Source of the DNA: a virus
Reading direction: 5' to 3' (one strand)
DNA: 46,496 bases
Virus record (IMG/VR): IMGVR_UViG_3300025327_000055
Span: 1-46,496 of that record
Within the stretch, counting starts at the first letter, position 1, and each line of letters opens with the position of its first letter. Made by a program: the position numbers and the translations under genes. Shown here piece after piece: positions 23,927 to 30,450 of the stretch. The notes beneath the pieces were generated by a model. The model searched no databases. It saw only the letters and a program-made list of their open reading frames with translations, and was not told where the DNA came from.

Positions 23927-24089
23927 CGGTCTTTGCCTTACACCGTAAGCAAGTCACAAAGTCCTCGCTCATCGTAGACAGAAGTCGTCGGCCCGCGCGG
24001 TCTCTAAGTAGGAGATTTCGACCACACGGGGAGAACGCAATCCCCTTGCGATGTTTCGCTGGGAAAAGATGGACGCGGTGACCACTCAT
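23907..24089 (-). CDS. Small basic protein with a late Cys-x2-Cys, 60 aa
   Basis: ATG at 24089 lies in the repeated GAGGAGGCCAGGGATGAGT junction. The product (MSGHRVHLFPAKHRKGIAFS...) is basic with a CLRC pair near the end (TCLRCKAKTERGGQG) plus two earlier Cys/His residues that could complete a metal site. It shares its last five residues RGGQG with the gene upstream because both end in the same repeat. No family is recognised. Confidence 0.65.
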   Translation of the reverse strand: MSGHRVHLFPAKHRKGIAFSPCGRNLLLRDRAGRRLLSTMSEDFVTCLRCKAKTERGGQG

Positions 24090-24105
24090 CCCTGGCCTCC
24101 TCGCT
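24084..24105 (-). repeat. Translation-start repeat, copy 2 of 3
   Basis: Identical to copies at 23905-23926 and 24257-24278; identity with copy 3 extends 5 nt further (to 24110). It forms the ribosome binding site and ATGA junction of the 60-aa gene. Confidence 0.8.
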
Positions 24106-24262
24106 TTGCCATCACAAGGGCGACATAAAACAGGAGCACGGTTAGACCTACCAGAACCAGCGTAATGGTGTGCCCAATGCCGAAGATTGCCCACGACAGA
24201 TAATCGACTACGACCAGCAGTAGCACCCCGCGGATCAACTTGTCGCCCAGTTTGTTACTCAT
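24086..24262 (-). CDS. Small two-helix membrane protein, 58 aa
   Basis: ATG at 24262 lies in the third copy of the repeated junction. The protein MSNKLGDKLIRGVLLLVVVD... has two hydrophobic segments at about residues 11-29 and 31-50 (ITLVLVGLTVLLFYVALVM), with a basic C-terminus KRGGQG. It is followed by an ATGA-coupled gene. A small early membrane protein might alter host physiology or superinfection; nothing in the sequence decides. Confidence 0.7.
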   Translation of the reverse strand: MSNKLGDKLIRGVLLLVVVDYLSWAIFGIGHTITLVLVGLTVLLFYVALVMAKRGGQG

Positions 24263-24530
24263 CCCTGGCCTCCTCGCTTTGCCTCACCAAGGAGCGGGAT
24301 GCCCACACATAGAAGAGTTCGGCATCCGAGGCCGTTAGCATGTTTCCGGCCCCGAGTGTGGCAATCTTCAGCAGAACCGTCGTCAACTCCCGCACCTGCT
24401 CCTGCGAGGCGGCGAGGGCGTCGCGTTGGTCACGGATGAGCGCCAACATTGTGTGACTCGTCTCGTCTCGATTATCCGCCAACATCCTGCTGGCCCGCTC
24501 CAGCAGCGTCTCGGTGTCACAAGTCGGCAT
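24255..24530 (-). CDS. Hypothetical helical protein, 91 aa
   Basis: Begins MPTCDTETLLERASRMLADN and is helical throughout (HTMLALIRDQRDALAASQEQ, VRELTTVLLKIATL). Overlaps the preceding gene by 14 nt; its final codons (EEARDE) are encoded within the repeated translation-start sequence. No family recognised. Confidence 0.7.
   Translation of the reverse strand: MPTCDTETLLERASRMLADNRDETSHTMLALIRDQRDALAASQEQVRELTTVLLKIATLGAGNMLTASDAELFYVWASRSLVRQSEEARDE
24257..24278 (-). repeat. Translation-start repeat, copy 3 of 3
   Basis: Same 22 bp as at 23905 and 24084. Spacings between copies are 179 and 173 bp. The repeat provides the ribosome binding site for the 58-aa membrane protein. Confidence 0.8.
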
Positions 24531-24810
24531 GGCGCGCCACCTTCTGCATCACCGCCACGACCTGCTCGGCCTCCTCCGGCGAGAGGATCAGGGAGGCCGT
24601 GTACGAGTAGCACAGCAACTTCGTCCCCTTGACTTCATCGATCGTGATTTCGACCTGGACCTCCGGGCCGTTCCGGTCGTCCCGATCGACAGCCCGCATC
24701 CGAACGGTGACGGTGCGATGCTCAAAGTGCGACCCCGGCCAACCGTCGGTGAACTGCTGGAGCGTCAGGTATCCCTCTCGATACTCAAGACCTTCGGTGA
24801 CAATTGCCAT
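24517..24810 (-). CDS. Hypothetical protein, 97 aa
   Basis: A beta-rich central part (HRTVTVRMRAVDRDDRN, EVQVEITIDEVKGTKLLCY) is followed by a helix LSPEEAEQVVAVMQKVARHA. It starts ATG at 24810, touching the stop of the previous gene. Function unknown. Confidence 0.7.
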   Translation of the reverse strand: MAIVTEGLEYREGYLTLQQFTDGWPGSHFEHRTVTVRMRAVDRDDRNGPEVQVEITIDEVKGTKLLCYSYTASLILSPEEAEQVVAVMQKVARHADL

Positions 24811-25472
24811 TACAGCAACCCCAACTGATCGCCGCCGCCGGTCGTCAGGATCATTGTCGCCTCAGCGATCAACCGATCCCGGCGGGCCATTTCAACCTTC
24901 TGCTCGTCGGCGTACTCGCCAGCCCGGACAAAGAACAGCCCCGGGATGTTCGTCTTGCTCTCGCCCTGATAGGACACACCCCACGGCGCATCATCGTAAC
25001 CGAGCATCTTCTGTACCGCCGCCTTGCGGATCACCTGCACCATCGCACAAGCGAGGGAGGCGAAGTACCCGGTCTGCGCGTCTCTGCCCTCTACCTTCGT
25101 CCAACCTGCCGTCTCGCACGCCTGATAGTCATAGCAGTACGAGGACGAGATCACCGCAAGCAACTTCGCCTGATGGTCGATCCCTATATCCCTGATCGGT
25201 CGGTACTGATACGGAGGCTCTTGATCCTGGCCGACACGCCCTGGCCGCTCGTCGGCGTCGGGGTATCGATCGTCCACACTCAGCACGTTCTCCGCCATCA
25301 ACACCTGACCCCAGGCGGATGCGTTCTCCTCGGTGAGGATCGTATACGACTCTGATCCGCCAAACACCGTCGGAACCGAGGGATGGTAGGCGTACAACTG
25401 GTGGTGCTTGAGGCTCAGGCCGAACCAAAGCAGGAGATCGACTGTCAGATGGTCAACCACGTATGCGCTCAT
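24810..25472 (-). CDS. Conserved phage hypothetical protein, 220 aa
   Basis: ATG at 25472 follows the early-type ribosome binding site CTGGGAGGGCGAACGAA. Recognisable segments are YAYHPSVPTVFGGSESYTIL, ENASAWGQVLMAENVLSVDD, HQAKLLAVISSSYCYDYQAC and ETAGW. I recall similar proteins (NxxSVxxRY, AIxCYxYQxCEHxGW) of unknown function in other phages. The SCSYxYQ/Cys-rich stretch and DQEPPYQYRP suggest an enzyme-like fold, but no catalytic motif is known to me. Confidence 0.75.
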   Translation of the reverse strand: MSAYVVDHLTVDLLLWFGLSLKHHQLYAYHPSVPTVFGGSESYTILTEENASAWGQVLMAENVLSVDDRYPDADERPGRVGQDQEPPYQYRPIRDIGIDHQAKLLAVISSSYCYDYQACETAGWTKVEGRDAQTGYFASLACAMVQVIRKAAVQKMLGYDDAPWGVSYQGESKTNIPGLFFVRAGEYADEQKVEMARRDRLIAEATMILTTGGGDQLGLL

Positions 25473-25570
25473 TTCGTTCGCCCTCCCAGGCTACCTACGA
25501 TCCTCCGGGCCGGTTTGCCCGCCAGGGCGCCCGAACCTCACGGCTCAGGCGCCAAGGGCGGACGAACCCG

Positions 25571-25912
25571 CTACCAGTCGCCGGATCGTCCTCCCGGCAC
25601 CGTCCACCACCACGGCGATCGATCGATCATCGCCGGCGAGATCGCCCAGGCCAGCGCGATCAAGACCGGCGCCTCAGTCCCGCGCGCCTCCCGATAGCGC
25701 CACACCAGCAGGAAAGGCCACTCCGGGAACTCGATCCGCCAAGAGTGATTCCACCGTTCCCGCCAACCTGGAAAGAACACGATCCGCCATTGGTTCATCG
25801 CCCCGATCCGAAAGACGATCGCCTTCATCCCGAAGGGCAGATCGTGGAGCGTGTTGAACACATTGTGCGACAGACGGTACATGCGGACGGCGTTGCGAAG
25901 TCGGGCGATCAC
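25571..25912 (-). CDS. Tryptophan-rich hypothetical protein, 113 aa
   Basis: GTG at 25912 overlaps the upstream stop as GTGA and is preferred over an earlier frame start at 25972. After a short basic leader comes MYRLSHNVFNTLHDLPFGMK, paralogous to the 41-aa protein at 23785-23910. The rest is unusually rich in tryptophan (MNQWRIVFFPGWRERWNHSW, WPFLLVWRYREARG, DRSPWWWTVPGG) and partly hydrophobic (VLIALAWAISPAMI). Function unknown. Confidence 0.7.
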   Translation of the reverse strand: MIARLRNAVRMYRLSHNVFNTLHDLPFGMKAIVFRIGAMNQWRIVFFPGWRERWNHSWRIEFPEWPFLLVWRYREARGTEAPVLIALAWAISPAMIDRSPWWWTVPGGRSGDW

Positions 25913-26253
25913 GACAGTACCTCCAGGTATCCGCATCGATCGGTGAACCGGGTGTTCCCGCGCAGGCCGCACACCGCCCCGTTCGAGCGAACGCAGAACA
26001 TCATCCGGGGATCGCGGGCCGTGCGGATCATCCGATACTCCGCACCCTTCAACCCGCGCAGGGTATAGGCAACAGCGCCGGCCTTGGTCGATAACGGGCC
26101 GGCGGTGACTTCGTACTTCCCGCCCAGGATCGAACCGACGGTGTTGATCTCCTTACGACACAGAGGGCAGATTGTGACAATCCCGAAGGCGCGCAGGGCG
26201 CCCTCGGGTTCGATCAGACGTTCGCAGTGCGGGCACACGATCAGGTCAGTCAC
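25909..26253 (-). CDS. Zinc-ribbon-type protein, 114 aa
   Basis: Two Cys-x2-Cys pairs at the N-terminus (VCPHCERLIEPEG and TICPLCRKEI) form a likely zinc ribbon. The following domain (GGKYEVTAGPLSTKAGAVAY, YRMIRTARDPRMMFCVRSNG, CGLRGNTRFTDRCGYLEVL) is beta-rich with further Cys. Position in an operon of small early proteins suggests a regulatory or DNA-binding role, inferred only from the ribbon. Confidence 0.7.
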   Translation of the reverse strand: MTDLIVCPHCERLIEPEGALRAFGIVTICPLCRKEINTVGSILGGKYEVTAGPLSTKAGAVAYTLRGLKGAEYRMIRTARDPRMMFCVRSNGAVCGLRGNTRFTDRCGYLEVLS

Positions 26254-26465
26254 GCCACCGCCTCCTCAGTGATCCAGGCGAGGGCCACCGGCAACGGAAG
26301 CCCGAACAACTCCGCCCGCTCGACTGCCAACTCCAGCCGCAATTCCATCCGTGTCTCACGGATCGCCGCAATCAGCGTCTCGCCCTCATCGATCGATGAT
26401 ACTGCGCCGATCGCCAGCATAAGGTCGTCCAATTCTCTCGACAGTTGAACGCTTCGGGGTGCCAT
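26250..26465 (-). CDS. Hypothetical helical protein, 71 aa
   Basis: First gene after promoter P2, starting ATG at 26465 with CTGGGAGGGCAGAATAACA before it. Entirely helical (LSRELDDLMLAIGAVSSIDE, ETLIAAIRETRMELRLELAV). No family recognised. It ends in an ATGA overlap with the zinc-ribbon gene. Confidence 0.7.
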   Translation of the reverse strand: MAPRSVQLSRELDDLMLAIGAVSSIDEGETLIAAIRETRMELRLELAVERAELFGLPLPVALAWITEEAVA

Positions 26466-26502
26466 TGTTATTCTGCCCTCCCAGGCATCTGATCCTGCCT
26501 AC

Positions 26503-26531
26503 ATTATAGCCGATAATCGGGAGGCCGTCAA
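26503..26531 (-). promoter_or_regulatory. Early-family promoter P2
   Basis: TTGACG (26526-26531), 17-bp spacer, TATAAT (26503-26508), followed by the conserved GTAGGCAGGATC element and CTGGGAGGGCA ribosome binding site. An operator-like palindrome (26551-26566) lies 21 bp upstream of the -35. Confidence 0.85.
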
Positions 26532-26550
26532 GTACGAGGTTCAGCCTACT

Positions 26551-26566
26551 TACAACAGATGTTCTA
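26551..26566. promoter_or_regulatory. Operator-like palindrome at P2
   Basis: TACAACAGATGTTCTA matches TAGAAC-N4-GTTCTA with one mismatch. Similar sites occur at the same distance from P4 and P6. It overlaps the stop codon of the gene ending at 26564. Confidence 0.6.
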
Positions 26567-26854
26567 GTCGGGGATCAGGCGGGGTTGTGCGACCTTGGGC
26601 GGGGCGGAATCGGAGAGTAGGGGATCGTTTGGCTGATCGCCGCCCCCGCCCCGCTCAGGACCTTCCAGGGCCGGGCTCGGCGTGATGTGCAACTGAGCCT
26701 GCGCCCAGGCGATCGCCTCCTCCTTCGTAGCCCAACGCAGATGCTCCCACGTGCGAGCCTGGAGGTCTGGAAAGAAAGTCTCCCTCCCCTGCGACAGCCA
26801 CCAGGGGAGGGAGTGACCCTCATCGTATCGGAGGACCACCGGATCAATCGACAT
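26564..26854 (-). CDS. Hypothetical protein, 96 aa
   Basis: Contains RYDEGHSLPWWLSQGRETFF and a helix EHLRWATKEEAIAWAQAQLH, then a proline/glycine-rich tail (GPERGGGGDQPNDPLLSDSA). The central part looks like a short folded domain with aromatic core. Function unknown. Confidence 0.7.
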   Translation of the reverse strand: MSIDPVVLRYDEGHSLPWWLSQGRETFFPDLQARTWEHLRWATKEEAIAWAQAQLHITPSPALEGPERGGGGDQPNDPLLSDSAPPKVAQPRLIPD

Positions 26855-26906
26855 TCCGCCCCACGCGATACCGAGCGAGCCTGCCGCCAGTTCGGAGTGT
26901 CACAGT

Positions 26907-27131
26907 TCACCTTTGGCGCAAGTCGTTCTCGGCCTCTGCCGCGTCAAAGGCCACTTCCCGCGACGAGATACCCGTTTCCAGGATTGTCTTGCACCCTGGA
27001 CACCAAACCCCCCACCCCTCAGCGTACGGCCAGATCGTCCGTATCGCCTCGAACTGGTGCTGGTGACTGAACATCTGCGAGAACGTCTTGCGGAACATCC
27101 ACCTGCGGATCGCCCGGACCAACGCCCACAT
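26907..27131 (-). CDS. Small Cys-pair protein, 74 aa
   Basis: ATG at 27131 has an excellent ribosome binding site (GGAGGTCAGG). A basic amphipathic N-terminus (MWALVRAIRRWMFRKTFSQM) is followed by IWPYAEGWGVWCPGCKTILE with a Cys-x2-Cys pair and an acidic end. It overlaps the HNH gene's 3' part by 113 nt in another frame. Function unknown. Confidence 0.7.
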   Translation of the reverse strand: MWALVRAIRRWMFRKTFSQMFSHQHQFEAIRTIWPYAEGWGVWCPGCKTILETGISSREVAFDAAEAENDLRQR

Positions 27132-27618
27132 CCTGACCTCCTGGCGGCAAGAGCCACCGCACCTTTTCCTTGATCTTCAACGGCGCACCTTCAACCCAAT
27201 CGACCACCGCCTGCGCTCCGTATTCGTTCGCCATCCTCGCCAAGAACCAATCCCTGAACTCCGGCGTCTCGCCTCTGTTCTTGTGAAACCACCGGCACAC
27301 AATCGTACAGTTGACCGCGCTCCAGAAGTAATCGTGCTTCGACGCATCCAATTTCTGAAAGACGCTCCTCGGATAGATGACCTCGTGCAGGTCCAGCGGC
27401 TCGTCGCAGATGTGATGCTCGAACTGCTGGCCCTCGCACCGATACGCCTTCCGCGTTCGCTTGCTCTCGAACACGATGCGGTGCCATACGAAGTCCCGCA
27501 ATTGGCGCCTGCGCACCAGGGCCTCCGAATGAGCCAGCCGCTCGACGGCCTTCCGCACCTGCCGGCGGGACTGACCAGCCGACGCCTTATCGTTCCAATG
27601 CTCCCGGCGCTTACCCAC
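27019..27618 (-). CDS. HNH endonuclease, 199 aa
   Basis: GTG at 27618 overlaps the upstream gene by 8 nt. The HNH-type core reads YRCEGQQFEHHICDEPLDLH followed by EVIYPRSVF and, later, NCTIVCRWFHKN: paired Cys residues, a central His in DLHEV and an N...C..H end. Free-standing HNH nucleases in phages cut DNA in packaging, in homing, or in host takeover. The last 37 codons overlap the next gene and look like untypical low-complexity sequence (DVGVGPGDPQVDVPQDV), so the original end of this gene may have been lost or shifted. Confidence 0.7.
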   Translation of the reverse strand: MGKRREHWNDKASAGQSRRQVRKAVERLAHSEALVRRRQLRDFVWHRIVFESKRTRKAYRCEGQQFEHHICDEPLDLHEVIYPRSVFQKLDASKHDYFWSAVNCTIVCRWFHKNRGETPEFRDWFLARMANEYGAQAVVDWVEGAPLKIKEKVRWLLPPGGQDVGVGPGDPQVDVPQDVLADVQSPAPVRGDTDDLAVR

Positions 27619-27895
27619 TGCGCGGCCTAAGCCAAACCTGCTGAGTGGTGTGCATCGACTCGCCCCTCGGCTTCGTTTGTCCCCCCATGAAGGCGTGCCA
27701 CATGCCCTGATAGATGGGCGCCCACGCCGGCCAATACATCGCACGCCACGTCGCCTCGGTCAATGAGATCACGTAACGACAGTACCGCAGGTTCATCCGC
27801 GTCGGCGGCACACTTCTGTAAGCCATCATCGCGATCCGCTGGTGATCGACGTTCAACAACCGCCACAGGAGGTCGTGGTGTTCAGACTCGCTCAT
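27611..27895 (-). CDS. Hypothetical protein, 94 aa
   Basis: Starts MSESEHHDLLWRLLNVDHQR and contains YRSVPPTRMNLRYCRYVISL and WRAMYWPAWAPIYQGMWHAF, rich in aromatic residues. It ends overlapping the HNH gene by 8 nt. No family recognised. Confidence 0.65.
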   Translation of the reverse strand: MSESEHHDLLWRLLNVDHQRIAMMAYRSVPPTRMNLRYCRYVISLTEATWRAMYWPAWAPIYQGMWHAFMGGQTKPRGESMHTTQQVWLRPRSG

Positions 27896-27917
27896 CCCAA
27901 CACCCGCCGACTGGTCC

Positions 27918-28142
27918 TCATTCTCGACTCTCCCTTGCCCGCCTGACGCGGGCGCATCGCTGACACAACTCGCTCAGGTTCGGTATCCGATTCTCCGGGT
28001 GCCACCCCCGGATGATCGGCAGGCCGCACACCGTCCACAGCCCGGTCAGAGCCTTTTCCGAACCGTCGGCCAACTCGTCATGGACGACTTCGCCCTCTTC
28101 GGATCGCCAGCGCCCGATCGCCGGCAATAGCAAGGCGATCAC
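27918..28142 (-). CDS. Hypothetical protein with C-terminal Cys-x2-Cys, 74 aa
   Basis: GTG at 28142 overlaps the upstream stop as GTGA. Sequence VCGLPIIRGWHPENRIPNLS followed by ELCQRCARVRRARE gives a lone Cys pair near a basic end. Similar small proteins in other phages are of unknown function. Confidence 0.65.
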   Translation of the reverse strand: MIALLLPAIGRWRSEEGEVVHDELADGSEKALTGLWTVCGLPIIRGWHPENRIPNLSELCQRCARVRRARESRE

Positions 28143-28327
28143 CTAGTCGCTCCTGCCAGCGTATACGCCGACCGAACAATTTGCGCGGTCTCCTTTTCGG
28201 TCAACTCAGCGACGATCTCCGGGACTGTTACCAGCCGCGTCTTACCAGTGCGGAGAATGCGGCGACATGCCGCTCCATCCACCAGCCGCTCGATCCGCCT
28301 TGCATGGAACTTCGCCTTTCTCGTCAT
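28139..28327 (-). CDS. Small basic hypothetical protein, 62 aa
   Basis: ATG at 28327 overlaps the upstream stop as ATGA, preceded by AGAGGAGGATG. The protein MTRKAKFHARRIERLVDGAA is basic and helical, with TVPEIVAELTEKETAQIVRS toward the end. Could bind nucleic acid; no family recognised. Confidence 0.65.
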   Translation of the reverse strand: MTRKAKFHARRIERLVDGAACRRILRTGKTRLVTVPEIVAELTEKETAQIVRSAYTLAGATR

Positions 28328-28758
28328 CCGAACATCCTCCTCTGCGCCCACTTCTCCCCGATCGGCACCAGGAACTCCGACTGGTGGCCGGTGATGGGGC
28401 ACGGCCCGACGTGATCCACCGACAGATAGGCACCGCAAGCTGTGTGGTCGCACGCCGACCGGAGATAGATCACGTTGCTGTCGCCGTCCCGCTTCCCAAT
28501 CGCATTCGGCTCACGGCACACCATATCGGCAATCCGCCCACCTGCCGACTGCCACGGGATCGGCGTCCCTCCATCGAGAGCCCGCGGCGGGAACCCCACA
28601 TGAAAGAACCCATCCACGATCTCATGCCGCGTCACCGGACGGCCAACTCGCAGGAGATAGGCCACGATCCGGTCCTTCTGCGACGTCGCCCGCCCGGTCA
28701 ACGCGTGCTGGTAGTACGCCTCCCGACTCGTGTTCGTCACTCGACTCGGCGGTGTCAT
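28324..28758 (-). CDS. Possible winged-helix protein, 144 aa
   Basis: ATG at 28758 overlaps the upstream stop as ATGA. Residues 25-55 (QKDRIVAYLLRVGRPVTRHE, IVDGFFHVGFPP) resemble a winged-helix DNA-binding start, with SAGGRIADMVCREPNAIGKR as the wing region. The C-terminal part has Cys/His residues (CDHTACGAYL, GPCPITGHQ) that could bind zinc. Likely regulatory but unproven. Confidence 0.6.
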   Translation of the reverse strand: MTPPSRVTNTSREAYYQHALTGRATSQKDRIVAYLLRVGRPVTRHEIVDGFFHVGFPPRALDGGTPIPWQSAGGRIADMVCREPNAIGKRDGDSNVIYLRSACDHTACGAYLSVDHVGPCPITGHQSEFLVPIGEKWAQRRMFG

Positions 28759-28943
28759 TCCGTCCTCCGGTGGTGGGGCGTATGGCCAATATGCCACCCG
28801 CCACAGAATCGGCACTTGTACGTGCTGATCGCGCTGTCAGTCGCCTTCGACGCATACCGCGCTTCGCGGACTGCCTCTGTGTGATCCGCGAAGCGCCGTT
28901 TGCCCTCGCACTGCTTACGGCGTAGCGCCCTCTTACTGGCCAA
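28755..28943 (-). CDS. Small zinc-finger-like phage protein, 62 aa
   Basis: TTG at 28943 directly follows the upstream stop, with GGGGAGTTGCAGTAG before it. The pattern KRALRRKQCEGKRRFADHTE...YKCRFCGGWHIGHT is a common small phage protein: a basic helix then C-x2-C...H-x3-H that probably binds one zinc ion. Function unknown. Confidence 0.75.
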   Translation of the reverse strand: MASKRALRRKQCEGKRRFADHTEAVREARYASKATDSAISTYKCRFCGGWHIGHTPHHRRTE

Positions 28944-29372
28944 CTACTGCAACTCCCCGCCGTAGTATTGCCGCTCCCAAGCCTTGCGCTTGCTGACAGC
29001 CTTCTCATGGGCGATGTCCTCACCCCACCGATCAACACTGAACCGGCTCTTGAGAGTGCGACCCTCTGGCGTCTTGATCCGCGCTTCCCACACTGGCCTC
29101 CCACCGCCGAAGGGTTGATAGCGTGAGATTCCAACACGCCGCGTTGCGAATCGTCTCACCTTCCTTTCCGTGCGCGGCTTGGCCATCTTGCCCTCCTGAG
29201 TGTTGCGCCACTCCAGCGCCGCAATCAGGGCCTTCCGCTTCCCGTCGTGTGTGCTGACCTGGAATCGCTTATACCGGCGCTTCCCTGCCCAAGACACAAC
29301 GACGACATAGCCAGCGCCCTGTGTTTCGGACGCCGGCCTGAACGTAATCCCTTTCTTTCCTGTATTGCTCAA
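28944..29372 (-). CDS. Tandem AP2-like DNA-binding protein, 142 aa
   Basis: TTG at 29372 overlaps the upstream stop as TTGA. Two similar modules are visible: GITFRPASETQGAGYVVVVSW followed by GKRRYKRFQVST and a helix (KALIAALEWRN), and VGISRYQPFGGGRPVWEARI followed by EGRTLKSRFSV and a helix (HEKAVSKRKAWE), with only the key segments given. Each has the G-I start, three strands and terminal helix of AP2/integrase-type DNA-binding domains. In phages such domains usually belong to HNH nucleases; here no HNH is present, so it is probably a stand-alone DNA-binding regulator. Confidence 0.65.
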   Translation of the reverse strand: MSNTGKKGITFRPASETQGAGYVVVVSWAGKRRYKRFQVSTHDGKRKALIAALEWRNTQEGKMAKPRTERKVRRFATRRVGISRYQPFGGGRPVWEARIKTPEGRTLKSRFSVDRWGEDIAHEKAVSKRKAWERQYYGGELQ

Positions 29373-30232
29373 CTCGGTTCCTCCTGGGAGACTTCTGCCT
29401 TCGACCAATCGCCGGCAGTTTCCTCCGCCTCTCGCTTCCACTTGCGTACCTTCTCCGCCATCTTCTCGAACTCACGCGTCAGATACGTCTCCTCCTCGGG
29501 CAACAACTTCACCGTCTCCTCCAATCGCCGTGCCACCAAATCCTGCCACGCCTCGCCTGCGAACACCGACATCGGGATTTGATCTATGGCATAGGCCCTC
29601 TCCGCCGTCTTGAACACTTTGACGTTGGCCATCGTGATCTTGCCACCGCCCTCCAGATTCCCGGCCAACTCATTCTGAATCTCCTCCGGTTGGACGGCCA
29701 CTACTTCCGCCACTGAGACTGCGATACGTCCCGCAGTCAGCGCCTTGCGGATTGGCGCGATCAAACCTCCCAACTTCAAGCGTTTCTCGATCGTGCCTTT
29801 CGGCAGACCCGTCGCCTCTCCGATCTGCGCCATCGTCGCACCGTTCTTCAACAGCGCCTCAATCGCCGCCAACTCACTCACCGGATTGTCCGAGCGCAGT
29901 CGGTTCAGCGCCAGCGTGAGGACATCTCGCCACTGCCCCTCCTCGGCTCCATAGACCATCGCCGGCACTCGATCCAGGCCAGCCGCCCGTGCCGCCTTCA
30001 CCCGGCGCCGTCCATCGATCACGTCATACCCGCCCGCCTTGGCCTTCTTCGTAGGCCGTTCCACGACCACGATATTCTCCAAGACGCCAAACCTTCCGAC
30101 GCTCTCGACCATCGCCGCCGTTGGCTCCGGCCCCGGCAACTCCTCATCGATCGGCAACGCCATCAGCGCGATGTATCGGCGCTCCGCCTTCGGTGCGTCC
30201 TCAGGGATCAATGATCTTTGCTTCGTCATCAT
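29369..30232 (-). CDS. ParB/KorB-like protein, 287 aa
   Basis: Coupled by ATGA to the gene before. The N-terminal ParB/Srx domain shows ESVGRFGVLENIVVVERPTK, YDVIDGRRRVKAARAAGLDR (the GRRR box) and NRLRSDNPVSELAAIEALLK; a helix-turn-helix follows (NGATMAQIGEATGLPKGTIE) that would bind a parS-like DNA site. The C-terminal part is charged and helical. In phages ParB-like proteins can act in plasmid-style partition, transcription control or as nucleases. A second protein of this kind lies at 32590-33456 and no ParA ATPase is seen, which argues against partition. Confidence 0.82.
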   Translation of the reverse strand: MMTKQRSLIPEDAPKAERRYIALMALPIDEELPGPEPTAAMVESVGRFGVLENIVVVERPTKKAKAGGYDVIDGRRRVKAARAAGLDRVPAMVYGAEEGQWRDVLTLALNRLRSDNPVSELAAIEALLKNGATMAQIGEATGLPKGTIEKRLKLGGLIAPIRKALTAGRIAVSVAEVVAVQPEEIQNELAGNLEGGGKITMANVKVFKTAERAYAIDQIPMSVFAGEAWQDLVARRLEETVKLLPEEETYLTREFEKMAEKVRKWKREAEETAGDWSKAEVSQEEPS

Positions 30233-30450
30233 GCCCTCCCAGGCCCAAGGATTACGACGTTCGCATAGCGCGGCTGAATCTCCATCTGGCTCACTCGACC
30301 ACTCGCCATCGTGATCTTGATAGCGTCTCCCTTATCCGTACCCTCAACAAAGTACCGAGTGGCGCCCACGAGGATCTCAACACCGCCTCTACCGGAGTAA
30401 ACGTCCTCCGGCGGTTCCGGCGCTCGCGTCTTGATGGTCATGCGCTTCAT
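30229..30450 (-). CDS. Small hypothetical protein, 73 aa
   Basis: ATG at 30450 overlaps the upstream stop as ATGA. The product is a short beta-rich domain (VEILVGATRYFVEGTDKGDA, IKITMASGRVSQMEI). It lies between the topoisomerase-like and ParB-like genes and ends in an ATGA overlap. Function unknown. Confidence 0.65.
   Translation of the reverse strand: MKRMTIKTRAPEPPEDVYSGRGGVEILVGATRYFVEGTDKGDAIKITMASGRVSQMEIQPRYANVVILGPGRA

Noticed and set aside
28622-29137. 171-codon minus-strand frame
   Set aside because: Overlaps two coupled genes (28755-28943 and 28944-29372) that have recognisable patterns; this frame has none.
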